Positions 25,911 to 37,700 are shown, counted from the first letter of the stretch. The stretch: DNA of 64,000 nucleotides from Heterobasidion occidentale (GCA_039111635.1 JBCAQO010000006.1:124001-188000), one strand, 5' to 3'. Translations and numbers: made by a program. The notes: generated by a model from the letters alone, not told the origin.

Positions 25911-26631
25911 TTTTTTTTTTTTTTTTTTTTTTGATCAAAAGTATTTATATACCGCCAGCGCTAGCCAGGGGCGGTCGGAAACGTAAGGGATGTATAAGGG
26001 CGATAACTTCGAATCAAACCCGCCAACGGCTCATCTAAGGCCCAAGTGCCTCCCCTCCTACGAGAGGATTCTTGGGGGCTCCGCCGCGCACTACCGTACC
26101 CCGCTCCCACACGTTGACCCGCAAGGGCGCACGAGCCCCGCAGATGGTATCGGAGCGACCCACTCCCCATCTTGCTACTACGACGCAGTACACCCCCGGG
26201 GGGCGTTGGTTTTGCATGACACGGACGACAGCACAGGACAGCACCTTCGGACGATAGGAGTCTAAAGACTCCCGGTAAGAAGAGAGGTATCGAATGATAC
26301 CAGAAGGCAGAAAAAAGGCATCCAAGGACACCTTGTCGGAGGCCCGAAGGCAGAAAAGGGAGCGCGATCGTTCAGGGCGCCGTTACCACCCGTGCACTCG
26401 TCACTCATGAAACCAAAGGAGTGTGAAAGGGTCAGGCAGGGTCTCCGAGAGGAGATACATCCACAATCCTGCCCGTCAGAGAAGAGGGCGCATCCCGCAA
26501 GATCGGGAGGGCCGATTGAGGAGCCCGCGATGAGGAAGGATGAGGGGTGGATGGGCTCGGGGACGTTTGGATGGAGGCGAGTAGGCGGTGTCCCGAAGAG
26601 GAAGGTGGTGGTACGGGTTCAAGAAGCGTTG
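25911..26631 (-). mobile_element. 5'-truncated poly(A) retroposon (non-LTR type) copy
   Basis: The insertion is bounded by a perfect 14-bp direct repeat (25897-25910 and 26632-26645). Its left edge is a run of about 22 T residues, which is the 3' poly(A) tail of an element lying on the minus strand. The ~720-bp body is GC-rich and quite unlike the flanking sequence. On the minus strand it is open through long stretches (for example 26331-25961) but shows no reverse transcriptase motif, as expected if only the 3' end of a LINE was copied. A non-autonomous SINE or a processed RNA copy is also possible. The long uninterrupted T-run and exact duplication indicate a recent insertion. It lies between the receptor gene and the next gene, about 85 bp upstream of that gene's TATA box. 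Confidence 0.82.
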
Positions 26632-26645
26632 TATGCGAGAGTCTT
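26632..26645. repeat. Target-site duplication, right copy
   Basis: Second copy of the 14-bp duplication, TATGCGAGAGTCTT, marking the 5' (truncated) end of the minus-strand retroposon. Confidence 0.9.
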
Positions 26646-26745
26646 CACTGGAGGCTAGGCGTGGCAGAGTGGCACAAAGGAAACATACGAGGCGTGTGGG
26701 TGGGATGCTCTGTGACCAACAGACAAAGGAAATCAAGCGCACAAC

Positions 26746-26753
26746 TATAAAAG
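26746..26753 (+). promoter_or_regulatory. TATA box
   Basis: TATAAAAG about 85 bp before ATG 26836, a usual distance for a fungal core promoter. Confidence 0.55.
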
Positions 26754-26835
26754 TAAAGGTAGCAAGGAAAGCACTACATATATCTCCTGTTTCTTGACCA
26801 CTACACTCAACTTCTTCAGTATTATATCAATCCTC

Positions 26836-28005
26836 ATGGCGTACCCAATCAGCCTGCTTCCTATTGTCAATGCAGACATTGGTGCGATAGAGTAAGCTAT
26901 GATGTGCTTTCATGTCGAAGACGACTCATCTCATGTGAATCGCAGTCCGTACCGAGCACTTCCATCGTCAATGTCGTTGATGAAGGTCAATTCATAACTC
27001 AGTAGCCTAATGGCCCGCTAGTTAATCTTGAGATACAGAACACTCTTCTTCGAGCATTGAACAATATTCACCAGCTGGCGCCGCGCCTATCACCTGCGCA
27101 TCCTGCGACGCTCGACTTTTTGACCTACGTTGATAACGTGTGCGGAGTGTTGTTGGTACACATGAACAGTGCGTCTTCGTTAATCCTGCTCTTCCAATTT
27201 TGGCTGAATGCACTATGCACAGACGACGAGGCGTTCTTCAAGACACCGAGCCCAGGTGGCGTCGTGTTGGGAAACGTCCTTCATTGTGCTGGCATATCGT
27301 CCGGCATTGTGAGGAGAGTTGAGATACTGAGGGTGCTTGTGAGAGGATGGAAAGAGGTGCATCTTCTATCCATCTAGGAGATGTCACAAGCTGACCGGGC
27401 AGCGGCAGATCCCGCGGGAATACAACGCCACGGCGATGACGGGAGCTCTTGACTTCGGTGAAGACCTGGCTAGGGAAATGCGAGATCTGGTAGGTGATTG
27501 CAGAACAGCAATGAGAGGGGTTTATTGAACAAAATACCAGGTGGCCAAGGTTGAGCGTGGGAGGTTGGAACAGGCTGTGACCGCACATGAATTGGCGAAT
27601 ATGATCCAAGGCAAGGAAACCCATCGATCTGCCACAGTATGCATGCGGGCTGATCTCGATTGGCAGCCAACGTTGAGCGATTTGCATCACAGAATGATAT
27701 CGCATTCCTCGTTCCGTATGTTCCCATCGATCATTCATAACGAAGGGAGACTCACTTGAGCGAGATAATACTCGCAGTTTCCTCTGTTCCCACCACGATC
27801 GGTCGAAGTCACCTAACTGGCCTCCCACCACGCCTGAGGGAAAGGAAGCACTGCCGTGGTTGGCGGAGCACCATGCCGGGTGAGGATGTCGCTCTCTCCA
27901 GCATGTACTCCGAAGGTGCTGATTGTCGTGATCCGAAACGTCAGTTGCTGGCGATTGGCACCGTTCTCCGTGTTGACGGGTGAAGAGATGAGATGGGAAG
28001 CCTGA
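26836..28005 (+). CDS. Uncharacterised fungal protein, possibly hemerythrin-like
   Basis: Seven or more exons. The spliced protein starts MAYPISLLPIVNADIGAI and continues NTLLRALNNIHQLAPRLSPA, then TYVDNVCGVLLVHMNNDEAF. It goes on with SSGIVRRVEILRVLVRGWKE, AMTGALDFGEDLAREMRDLV and RLEQAVTAHELANMIQ, then ANVERFASQNDIAFLVPF, LCSHHDRSKSPNWPPTTPEG and a C-terminus WRLAPFSVLTGEEMRWEA (TGA 28003-28005). It is an all-helical-looking protein with HMNNDEAFF and SHHD patches that recall hemerythrin/HHE iron ligands; that reading is an inference and the family is not certain. One intron (27611-27666) has a GC donor (GCAAGG) and is the only choice that restores the frame between MIQ and NVERFASQ. Other introns are GT-AG. 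The TATA box is at 26746. Confidence 0.6.
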
Positions 28006-28368
28006 GCATCCACGTTGACTTCGGAGATTTTATGGTTATATGCTTGAGGCTTTTGATACGATAACCTACGCGACAGTTCTAGTTAGCGGTCAAGGCGGTA
28101 ATAATCAGGTCCATGCGTGTTTGATTTGAAAGGACCTTGCCACCAGCAGACTGGACATCCATTGCAGCTCGAGAGCCCTGAAGAGAGATAGGTCAGCTCG
28201 ATGGCATGGCCGATCGAAACAACATGGAGTCGGATGTGCACCATGGCACCTATATAGAGCTTACATAACAGCCCACCTCCTTTCGTCTTCGCCACCACCG
28301 GCGACGTCGAACGCTGCAGCTTTGTTTGCAGGCTTTGCTTCCCGCATCAGTTCATCCCCTGGACCACA

Positions 28369-29750
28369 ATGCTGCATGCGAAACGGCTCACCCAAGCCGG
28401 TCGCTCAATCACGGGTGAGTACTAGGACCTCTTCCCGAAATTCCATAATTTCTCAATGCAGTCCCAGCTACTACTTCCCAATCGGCTTCTGCTCAAGGCC
28501 CGAATAAGTGTGCGGTCTCATCTTGGGGCATCCTTGATACACAAATCCGTCGCCGAACTCACAGCCGGAGTATGTGCCAGACTTCTCTCCGTTTCTTTTC
28601 GTTGCATGGAGGAAACCAGGGACGACGGTACTCAACGGGCCCGTTGAAAACAAAGTCAGCGTCCTCATCGTGCGTATCATCTTCATTCTCTTGAGTGAAA
28701 AACATCCTTGACACATCAGAGCGCAGATCTGACTCTCTCTTCTCCTCCGCTGGCTCCGCATGGGATCATATCTTCGAGGACATCCCTTCCACACCACCAG
28801 TCGACCTCAAACCCATGCGTGCGCCGCGACCCTCCAATTCCTCACCACGGCCACGCCGCCAGACTATGACTGCGCGCGAGATCAGTGCCTTTGATGATAT
28901 GTTCAACATGATCTTCAATGCCGCCACTGAGCGCAAGAGTCAAGCATACCAAGCCACTCAGGGTGCCAGCATCGGCGCTGTCCCCGGAACTGCGCGCGGC
29001 TCCGACGTAGGCGACCTCTACACTCGTCTGCGGAAGCACAGCCGCGTGCGTTGGACGAACGACGAAGACGCGGAGCTTGACAAAAAAAAGGAGCAGATGG
29101 AGCTGTGCGAATCAGACCAGGATTTGCTGGAGTGGGCGATGCGCGAGGTGTTTGGCGAGTCGAAGCGATATGAAGAGGCGGCGTGGAAGGCGGCACAGGC
29201 AGCAGCCAAGGCGGACGCAGGTGCTGCCGCCAAATTGCTGCCTGTGCTCCAGCCGCCATCCTACCCGCACGTCCTGGCATTGCTCATGCGGACCTTCCGG
29301 GACAAGTACAAGGACCCCAATCTAGCGCTGTCCATGTTCGACCACGCGCGTCATCTGTCGATACCATCGTACGTTTTCGGGTGCACGACGCCCGCGTACA
29401 ACGAGCTCATCACAACTCGATGGCAATGTTTCCGCGACTTGCGGGGCGTATGCGAGACGCTGGAGGAAATGCGCGTGAACGGCGTCATGTCGGATGCGAA
29501 AACGCGCGCGTTGGTGGAGGCGCTCAGGCGGGAAGTGGGTGAGCGTAACCTATGGGCTGAGGAGAGCGAGCTCGGCAGCGGTGAGGTGTGGTCGATGCTG
29601 AACAGGATCGAAAAATTGGTCGCGAAGCCGGTGCCGGCGCAAGGCCTGAGATCTAGGCCTAGCGACTCACTGCAACCGCAAGGTTCTGCGTGGATGTCGA
29701 ATGCGCCTCACGACGTCTGGAAGAACCCCGAGCTTCACGAAAACGACTAG
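28369..29750 (+). CDS. Mtf2-like mitochondrial protein
   Basis: Resembles fungal Mtf2/Nam1-like proteins, linked in yeast to mitochondrial RNA processing and translation. Exon 1 starts MLHAKRLTQAGRSIT (ATG 28369), basic and lacking acids, a good mitochondrial presequence. Intron 1 (28416-28461) has a GTGAGT donor and intron 2 (28655-28726) a GTCAGC donor. Exon 3 begins SDSLFSSAGSAWDHIFEDIP and contains the conserved C-terminal domain: REISAFDDMFNMIFNAA, DLLEWAMREVFG, PPSYPHVLALLMRTFRDKYK, LALSMFDHARHLSIPSYVFG and TRWQCFRDLRGVCETLEEMR. It ends at TAG 29748-29750. The repeated helical hairpins look like a degenerate PPR-type fold. The frame is intact. It is convergent with the F-box gene, about 430 bp apart. 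Confidence 0.82.
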
Positions 29751-30179
29751 GTCAACGTCGCACCGAGATATTAGGCCCAGGTCCGTCTATGTAGCATATG
29801 TTGTATACTCTTTGACTTCCTCCACGCATCTGTCCCTTTCTCTTCCGATACACATCGCACCATTGTGCTTTATCATGTCTACTCGCGTTCACATGCAGCA
29901 TAATGACCATCTACACACCCTCCCTCCTCAATTGACCGACGTCGAAGCCTATGGTATCGGAGCTTGCGCATCCCTTCAATCTGATGAATTGCAAATTGCA
30001 GTCACAACTATTCTCCGTATCAGCCCGTCGCATCCTTCAATGACGAATAGATGGGATGCAGGCGACACTATGCGATCATGCGATACAATCGTTCCAGGAT
30101 TCTCAAACACTTTGCCGTCAATCTTCAGCACTTCAGTTTTTCAAAGTCCTCAACACCCCATCGTTATCGTACCGTTCGC

Positions 30180-32004
30180 TCAATGCGTCAACACAATGTC
30201 AACGTGCTCCCTCATCCATTGAATTTCATCGGGCATGAATTGCACGCGTGGCCCGAGGTCCAGGATCTTCAGTTTCCTAGCAGTCGCATCGTATGCTTTG
30301 GCTTTGATGAACGGAATGATGTATTTGCTCGCTGTAATGTGCTTGTTGTCTGTACTATGCCACTCTTCGAGATTGGGTAGCAGAGTATGGTGCAAGAACT
30401 GATACTCGTTGAGGTTAAGCTTGCTGACATCAAGCACCTTGATGGACCTCCCGCAGCGACGGACAAACAACAGAAGCGCCTGTTCCGTCGATCTAGCGGG
30501 GTCCGCCGTGTTCAAGTAACTCCTCGGCGTACTGAGAGTGAGGCGCTCCAGCGCCGGCATCACTGATATCTGCAGTATCGGCCAGAACAAGCCGCTTAGG
30601 GTCAGGGAGGTGAGATTCGGAAGCACGAGCGGCGGCGCGTCGAGGCGCATGAAGTCAGTGTCCCTGCGACGGGATGCCACCTCCGCAAAAGCGTGTCGAC
30701 GCCGGCCCGCGCGTGATAGACGTCGCCGGGCGGGGCTGGCTTATAGGCATACATAGACTCGCCATCGCTCTCGAGCGTGGAGCAGGAGATTGCGGCGCGG
30801 CGCAGGCCCTGCACGAGGCGCGCGGCGTCCCTGATGTCGTGGACGACGAGGAGCGTCAGGCGGGCGGAGAGTGGCGAGTGAATCATCTTCGCCTGTGTGT
30901 CGGGCGAGGTTCTGGATGAGGGGGAGTCAAGCGGGGAGAAGCGCCAGTCGACGATGGCGCGGCCTGCGATGCGGAATGAGGAAAGCCGCGGGTTGAACGC
31001 CGGGAGGAGGGGGACCAGTTCATACCAGAGCCAGTCGGAGATCCATTCCTTGGATTCGATCTGAACAGCTCGAGGTTGGATGTAGGGACGCAAGAGGAAG
31101 CGCATGATGTAGGTCATGTCAAAGTCGTGCCACGCACTTGTCGAGTGTTGCCGGAAGGCGTCCAAGTTGTGTACAACGCCGCGCGGCGTCGCACCGTCGA
31201 TGGCGTGCAGAATTTCCTGGAGGGTGGATTTTCCGTTGTCTCGCGCAGACGTGCGCATGGGGTGGACGGACAAATGAGGCCAATCGGCGCTCATATCTAC
31301 GTCGAGCGTGCGCAAGCCGATGGGCGCGGACCGCTGGACGAATGCGCGCGCTTTCAGGTGCGGATTGTGGTCGGTTTGGGTGATAATAAGGTCGCGCCAG
31401 AGGAATGGGGACTGCATGATGGAGCGACGCCAGGAGCGGCATACTTGGGATGCGGTTATCAAACTATGGCTTCCAGAGACTATTTTTTCGCAGACGCATA
31501 CTAGGACGTCTGTAGGAATGTCCGCGAAGGGCGAGCGAAGTTGTTTCTGTCAGAGCAGTCAGAGGGAAGTGATGCATGAGGTGCCATCGAGGGCTCACCA
31601 TGATGGCGGCTTCCCTCTGCTGCTTCTCGAGCTCGACAAGAACCTGGTTCAAGAGCTGTATTCAGATTATAAGGGCAGTTATCGGAGACAAATGACGACG
31701 ACGACGACGACGACGAAAACTCACGTTCGCATCCTCGCAGCTCAACGTGACCGCAGCCTGCAGGAAAGAGACCGCGACCTCTTGCTTTCCCACTTTCTGC
31801 AACTGACGCGCTGCTTTCAGGTATATCGACGCTTGCTAAATGTCTACGTGAACTGAAGTAGCAACTTGGCGTAACCTGAAGGTGTTATACCAGGACATCA
31901 TGTTCGGCTGATGGTAGCTCTTCAGCACAAGACTTGATGTCAGCTAAAACGTGTTCCAGCTCAATGATGACAGTTTGGAAGGGGCTCCCTGTGGGCGGAG
32001 TCAT
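30180..32004 (-). CDS. F-box protein with LRR-like C-terminus
   Basis: Probable substrate receptor of an SCF ubiquitin ligase. ATG at 32004 gives MTPPTGSPFQTVIIELEHVL. After an intron come QASIYLKAARQLQKVGKQEV and AVSFLQAAVTLSCEDAN, then NQVLVELEKQQREAAIM; together these make a short helical N-terminus. The F-box follows (FADIPTDVLVCVCEKIV, SLITASQVCRSWRRSIMQSP, FLWRDL), then a long variable region (HLKARAFVQRSAPIGLRTLD, FDMTYIMRFLLRPYIQPRAV). The last part has leucine-rich segments (LVLPNLTSLTLSGLFWPILQ, MPALERLTLST, GRSIKVLDVSKLNLNEYQFL) and the stop is at 30180. Near 30681-30721 the frame changes: either a 41-nt intron (donor GTCTAT, acceptor GAG) or a one-base frameshift. One intron (about 31665-31720) holds a GTC trinucleotide repeat. 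Confidence 0.75.
31694..31716. repeat. (GAC)n microsatellite
   Basis: About eight perfect GAC/GTC units, inside an intron of the F-box gene. Confidence 0.85.
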
Positions 32005-32575
32005 ATTTGACAGTTCGCCGAACAGATCAAAATGAAACGTAGTCTCGTAGACAGTCGTTCTGTGTGTAAGGAGGAACGGACGAGCGCTGCATAACTGCGC
32101 GCAGCAGTGGGGTTTTTCTAAAGAAATATTATGTAATATTTCCCAAAACAGGTCAAGATTTTTTCAACTAATACGCTCTAGTCAGAGAAGCTGTAACAAA
32201 ATTGGGTAAGATGTTTGTCCTTTCCACAGGATTTCATGGAAAACCCCAAGTTCTGCGTCTTCTGTGTAGGGTCAGCGGGCGGTTCTTTCGGTTGTCACAA
32301 GCGAATCCGTCTTATTTTTTTAAAGGCATTTAAATACGGCGCAGCAGCGGGGGTACGTTCAGAGCATAGAGACAATTGTATCGTGATCCCAGGCACCCAT
32401 GACGCCGCAGAGACACACAACACATGGTGAGTGCGGCAGGGACGCGACATGTGCGCGAGTGTGAGGAAGAGGAGAGCGATGGCTTGTAGCAACGAAGGAC
32501 AAACAGCCCGACCGGCACGCACAGTCAGCCGGACCACTCGCGCGGATATAAACCACTTCCCCACACTCCCCCATC
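32005..32575. other. Divergent promoter region
   Basis: 571 bp between the divergent F-box and enoyl-CoA hydratase genes. A TATAAA sequence (32547-32552) lies close to the hydratase ATG. No other feature seen. Confidence 0.5.
32547..32552 (+). promoter_or_regulatory. TATA-like element very near the start codon
   Basis: TATAAA only 24 bp before ATG 32576. If it is the working TATA box, transcripts would begin at or after the first ATG. Confidence 0.35.
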
Positions 32576-33989
32576 ATGTCCTCCATCCTCCTCCGTTCTG
32601 TCCCTGTAGCACGCACCCGCGTCCTCTCGCTGCGACTCATGTCTACCACGAAACAGTACGAGTTCATCATCGCCACGCGCCCCGACCCTGCCGTCGGCCT
32701 CATCACCTTCAACCGCCCCAAGGCCCTCAACGCCCTCAGCTCCCCGCTCTTCGCAGAGCTCAACGAGGCCCTCGCAGAGCTCGATGCGGACGACGAAATT
32801 GGCGCCATCGTGCTCACCGGCTCGGACCGCGCGTTTGCCGGTGCGTCCCCTATGCGCTGGTCTCACGGCTGAGCTGACGGCGCGCGTAGCTGGTGCGGAC
32901 ATCAAGGAGATGAAGGACAAGCAATGTAAGTCTTACTTTCGCAGCAACGCGTCGTGCACGGACCTTGCGTGAGGATCGGACGAGTCGTGGTGGCCTTCCC
33001 AGGCCGTCACGCAAGTCGAAATACTTGTGATGGCTGCTGCTACTGCTCTTCCCTTGGCGCAAATCAGATCACGCGCCCCATGAACGCGAGCTCACACGAA
33101 CCCGCCGCGTAGTCTCGGAAACGTACAAGAACAGATTCCTTGAGAACTGGACACAGGTCACCAACCTCCGCAAGCCCATCATCGCCGCCGTCAGCGGCTA
33201 CGCGGTACGTCCACACACACTCTCTCTCGTATCTCGCGTTCGCGGCCCGCGCACGCCTGGACCCGCAACGCCATGTGCGTGCGAGCGAGGTGCATATGAC
33301 ACGCGACATATGCCGTCCCGCTGTCGTGCGTGTCTCTCACGCCCACGCGGTGCCGCAGATCCACCGCATCGTTCGCGCCCGCTCACACACTTCACCAGCT
33401 CGGCGGCGGCTGCGAGCTCGCGCTCTCGACCGACATCATCCTCGCCTCCCCGACCGCGACCTTCGGCCAGCCCGAGATCAACCTCGGCACGATCCCCGGC
33501 GGCGGCGGCACGCAGCGGCTCGCGCACGCCGTCGGCAAGGCGCGCGCGATGGAGCTCGTCCTCAGCGGCCGCACGTTCTCCGCCGCCGAGGCCGAGCGCT
33601 GGGGCGTCGTCAGCCGCGTCGTCGGCGAGGGCGAGGGCGAGGTCGTCCGCGAGGCGGTCGCGCTCGGGAAGGTCATCGCGAGCAAGGGCAGGATCGCGGT
33701 GCAGGCCGCGAAGGAGGCGGTCAACGCCGGTGCGTCGCGCGCGCGCTCGGCCATAGTCTTGTCGCTGATGTGCCCGATGTGCAGCGTTCGAGCAGAACTT
33801 GACCGAGGGCCTGCGCACGGAGCGCCGGCTGTTCCACATGACGTTCGCGACGAACGACCAGAAGGAAGGTGCGTGTCGTCCCGCGCGCGCGCCCACGTTC
33901 GTCGTACCTGCCGGTGCTCACTCGCCCGCGTCGTCGCAGGCATGGCCGCGTTCGCCGAGAAGCGCAAGCCCAACTTCACCCACTCCTGA
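32576..33989 (+). CDS. Mitochondrial enoyl-CoA hydratase
   Basis: Short-chain enoyl-CoA hydratase of the crotonase family (ECHS1 type), which adds water to trans-2-enoyl-CoA in beta-oxidation. Exon 1 starts MSSILLRSVPVARTRVLSLR, a basic, acid-free mitochondrial presequence, and reaches ITFNRPKALNALSS and IGAIVLTGSDRAFA. Later exons give AGADIKEMKDKQ (oxyanion-hole region), WTQVTNLRKPIIAAVSGYA, LGGGCELALSTDIILAS and FGQPEINLGTIPGGGGTQRL with the first catalytic Glu. The second catalytic Glu is in ARAMELVLSG, followed by GVVSRVV. The C-terminus FEQNLTEGLRTERRLFHMTF, then GMAAFAEKRKPNFTHS, ends at TGA 33987-33989. Five introns or so. Codon use is extremely GC-rich in the third position. An internal ATG (32639) could start a protein lacking the presequence. 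Confidence 0.93.
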
Positions 33990-34742
33990 GCGCACGCCGC
34001 GCCGCACTAACGGCGCCCTTGACGCCGCTTGCGCTCATCGCTCGCAGGAGGAAGATCTCGGCGCTGGGCACTCGTGTATTATATCCTGTAACCGGAATGT
34101 ATCTACCACTACAGTACGGCGGTGGCCACCAAGAAGTCTTCGCCTGATCCTGAACCGGCGCTGAGCGCTGAGATATCGATAGTCAACGATCCAACATGCA
34201 ACGCCCGCCCGCGCCCACCTGCGTCCAGCTTCCCCAAACGCACGTCGCGCGGCGGTATATCTACGTATCTAACATGCAGCCCCGATCTCCATCCCGCCTC
34301 CAACGACCGTCCACAAAATGTCCATCCCGCTCCTTCATCCTCCTCCATCCTAGAAAGCACGCGCGCGTCCGAACGTAGGGTATTCGGGTATTCAAGCACC
34401 AAGAAAGAAAACCGGGGCGTCGCGGGAGCAGGGGGACCGTAGGGCCGCGGGGTATACTTACACAGAAACGCCAATGGGAACGGGAGGCAAGATCGGGAAC
34501 GAGGGTCGGGAGGTCGGGAGTGGGGAAACGAGGGATAACGAGGGATAACGAGGGATAACGAGGGTCGGGGGATGGACAGACAACAGGGGCCGGGACCGAT
34601 TATGCGCGAGCGAGCGCCGGATATACTACTACGACCACTAGGGAATAACGAGCGACAATGTGCGATGATGCAAAAAAAAGAGAACCCAAACCCCAAACCA
34701 AAAAAAACGCCAGGGGAGTAGCGCAGAGGCGCGCGCGGCGGA
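33990..34742. other. Convergent 3' intergenic region with minisatellite
   Basis: Between the 3' ends of the hydratase and RhoGAP genes. It contains the 10-bp tandem repeat listed separately. No gene is supported; open frames here are by-products of high GC. Confidence 0.5.
34531..34560. repeat. 10-bp tandem repeat (AGGGATAACG)x3
   Basis: Three perfect units AGGGATAACG, with degenerate part-units (AAACG before, AGGGTCGGGG after). G-rich on the plus strand, between convergent genes. Confidence 0.85.
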
Positions 34743-37700
34743 TCACCCGTGCATGCGGCGGGAGCGCGAGCGCGAGGTCCGTGGGGGCGCGGCGGTGGAG
34801 ACCGCGCCGAGGCCGTGCTGCGGTACGTAGTCGGGATCGACGGCGTCGCACTTGAGGTGCAGCAGCAGGTTGTGCACGAACATCTGCTCGTACCTGGCGC
34901 GCGGCGCACGAACGTCAGCGACGACAGGAAAGAAAAAGCGGGACCGGGCCGGGCGCGCGCGCGCGACTCACTGTGCGTTGGTGAAGACGACGGACATCGA
35001 CTCGGAGTCGCACCGGAGGAGGTTGGGGGCCATGACGAGCGCGAGGTTCGCGCTCGTCATCTTCGTGGCTGCCTGCGCGCGCGCGTCGAGAAACAGCTGC
35101 AGGAAGCTGACGACGAACAGGACGACGCGGCGGTTGATGGTCGGGAGGCGCTCGACGACGGCGACGCACGCGGCGGGGTCCGCGGCGCGGGCCACGCACT
35201 CGTTGTAGAGCTCGTCCGGGACGAGCGGGTCGCAGAGCTCGCGGAGCCAGAGCTTGAGGAGCGACGCGAGCACGTGCGGGTCGTCGACGCCCGCGAGGGT
35301 GTAGTAGCCCTTATCGATGCGGAGCTTGAGCTCTGCGACGGCGTCGCCGTCGCCCGGCACGCGGAAGATGCCCTCCGCCTTGGTGCCGCCGAGCGCGAGG
35401 ATGCCGTCGGCGAGGAAGGGGAGGACGATCGGCGTCTTCTGGTGCGGGTACGTGCGCTCCTGGAGGCGGAAGATGGCGTCGAGCGGCTCGCCGAACGTGG
35501 ACGGGTTGAACGCCGCGTCCGCGGCGGTCTCGATCTCCGCCACGCTCGGCGGCTTCCCGCGCGGGCCCTTTTTCGCGACGACGGAGAGCCGCTTGAGGCA
35601 GTACTTGGCCATCACGTCCACGCGGCCCTCCTGCTGCGCCGTGCGCTGCTGCAGGAAGCCGCGCAGGTACGACTCGAAGTTCTTCGACGGCGGGAACGTG
35701 ATGAGCAGCACGCAGAGCAGCTGCCAGCCCTTGAACACGCTCTCCCTGCGAGCGTGCGCGTCAGCGCGCGCGCGCGAGTCAGCACAGGCGAGCGAGCGCG
35801 CGGACGTACGTGGTGGGGTTGCCGGTCAGCTGCTTCACGAGCTGGCAGTAAATCTCGTCGCGCAGCTCGCCGTGCGTGAGGCCCTCGCCCAGCAGCCACC
35901 GCTCCTCCTCCAGCAGCCCGAGCGCGCCGCCGGCGAGCGAGCTCGTCGACGCGTTGAGCGCGGGCGCCGCGGCGGCCTGCGCGCCGTCGGGCTGCTGCTG
36001 CTGCTGTGGCGGCGGCGGGAGGCGGTTCGGGCGGCCCTCGCGCTCGCGGTCGCCCATGAGGCGCTGGATGACCTTGAAGATCTTGACCGCGTCCTTGTGC
36101 AGCGGGCGCGCGAGGTTCAGCAGCGGCGACGCGAGCGGGGCCTGTGCGCTCGGGTGAGAAGCGCTCGCGGGGAGCGGCCGAGAGAGAGAGAGAGAGCGAC
36201 GGCACCTTTTGCCAGGCCATCAGCTGCTCGACGGGCACGCGCCGGCGGAAGAGAAAGCCGGTGTGGTGCGTGGAGAAGTACTGCCGCGCAAAGTCGGAGC
36301 GCACGAACTGCTGGATGTCGGACGCGAGGTCGTCCGGCAGGATCGGGTACATCCTAGGCGGGGGCGGGGACGGGCGTCGGAGGGGCGCGACGGCGGAGAC
36401 GGAAAGAAAAAAAGGGGCGGACGTACCCGGTGCTGAGCGTCGCGACGGGCGGGCCTGCCAGGGACGGGGACGGCGGCGGCGGGTGCTGCTGCTGCGCCGG
36501 CGCGGCGCGCTCGACGAAGATCGGCCTCCCCGCGGCGGCCTTTTGACGGGGCTCATGTCGGCGGTGGCCTCTGCGCGCGGGGGGGCGGCGGCGGATCAGC
36601 GCGAGCTACGAACGGGGTGAAGGGGGTGGGGGGTGCGCACCGTCGTTCAGGATCGGAGCCCCGATCGTCTTGCCGCGCACGGTCGGGCCCTTGCGCTTCG
36701 TGGCGTCGCGGGCGTCGCGGGCGTTGCAGGAGGAGGCTTGTCGCGGTCGGGCTGGCTCGCGTACCCGCTCTCGGTCGACGCGGTCTTGGTGGAGAGCGGC
36801 GAGTGCGGCGGGGTCGGGGTCGGGGTGTGCGCGAGGAGCTGGACGGCGGCGCCGAGGGACTGGGGCGGGGTGCGCGCGGGGCGGTACGCGGCGGAGGACT
36901 TGGCGCGGGGGCGCGGGGGCGAGTCGGGCTCTGGCGCGCGGGGGTCGCGGGTGCTGCGGGTGGAGGACTTGCGCGCGACGGGTGCCGGGGCCTGGGCGGG
37001 GGAGTGAGGTTGTGAGTGTGAGGCGGTCGGGGAGGCGGTCGGGGTGGAGGGCGCGGAGGCCTCGGTGGTGTAGGGGGAGCCGGGGATGGGGGGCAGGTGT
37101 CCGAGGCCGAGGCCGGAGGTGCCGTGGGACCAGGAGCGGGCGGGCTGCGGGTGGACGGGGGCGCGGGCGCGGGGGGCGCCGTGGCCGATGGTGTTGTAGG
37201 GGTCGCCGGAGAGGCTGCGTCGGGCGGGGGGCGCGTTTTTGAGGGGTTTCGGGGGCGGGTGGGCGGAGGAGCGGGGGTCGGTGGTGCGGTTCGGGGGTGT
37301 GTCGTGGGCGAGGGCGGGCTGGTGCGGGGAGAAGGACCGTGAGAGGCGGCGGCCGAGGGCGGTGTTCTGTAGGCGCGGTGAAGGGGCTGCGGCGTGACGC
37401 AAGGGAGAGAGGGACTGACTTGGAGGACGGTGAGGGGGATGACGAAGCCGTCTGGCCTGTCCCAGACGGTGTGGCCGGACTTTGTGTGGTAGTAGTAGGG
37501 GATGCCGCCGCGGGACTGGTCGCTGATCTCCCACCACTCGCCGTCGTCGTTCGGGGGCAGGCTGGGGCGGGCAGGCGGGGTCAAGGGCTGGACGAGGCCT
37601 TGCGCGAAAGGGGGGGACACGTACACGAAGTTTCCGACGGGGGGGTCCCAGGAGACCTCGCCGGTGGCGGGGCAGGCGAAGAAGGCGACCTGGGACTGGA

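Noticed and set aside
25911..25932. T-run as a simple microsatellite or terminator
   Set aside because: Its position exactly at the inner edge of a perfect 14-bp direct repeat makes a retroposon poly(A) tail the better explanation.
26000..26020. tRNA B-box-like sequence (minus strand) in the retroposon
   Set aside because: Only a loose match and no A box at a fitting distance, so a tRNA-derived SINE was not claimed.
34749..35879. 376-codon plus-strand ORF
   Set aside because: Antisense to RhoGAP exons; its openness follows from the very high GC content, and it has low-complexity Arg/Glu/Ala composition.
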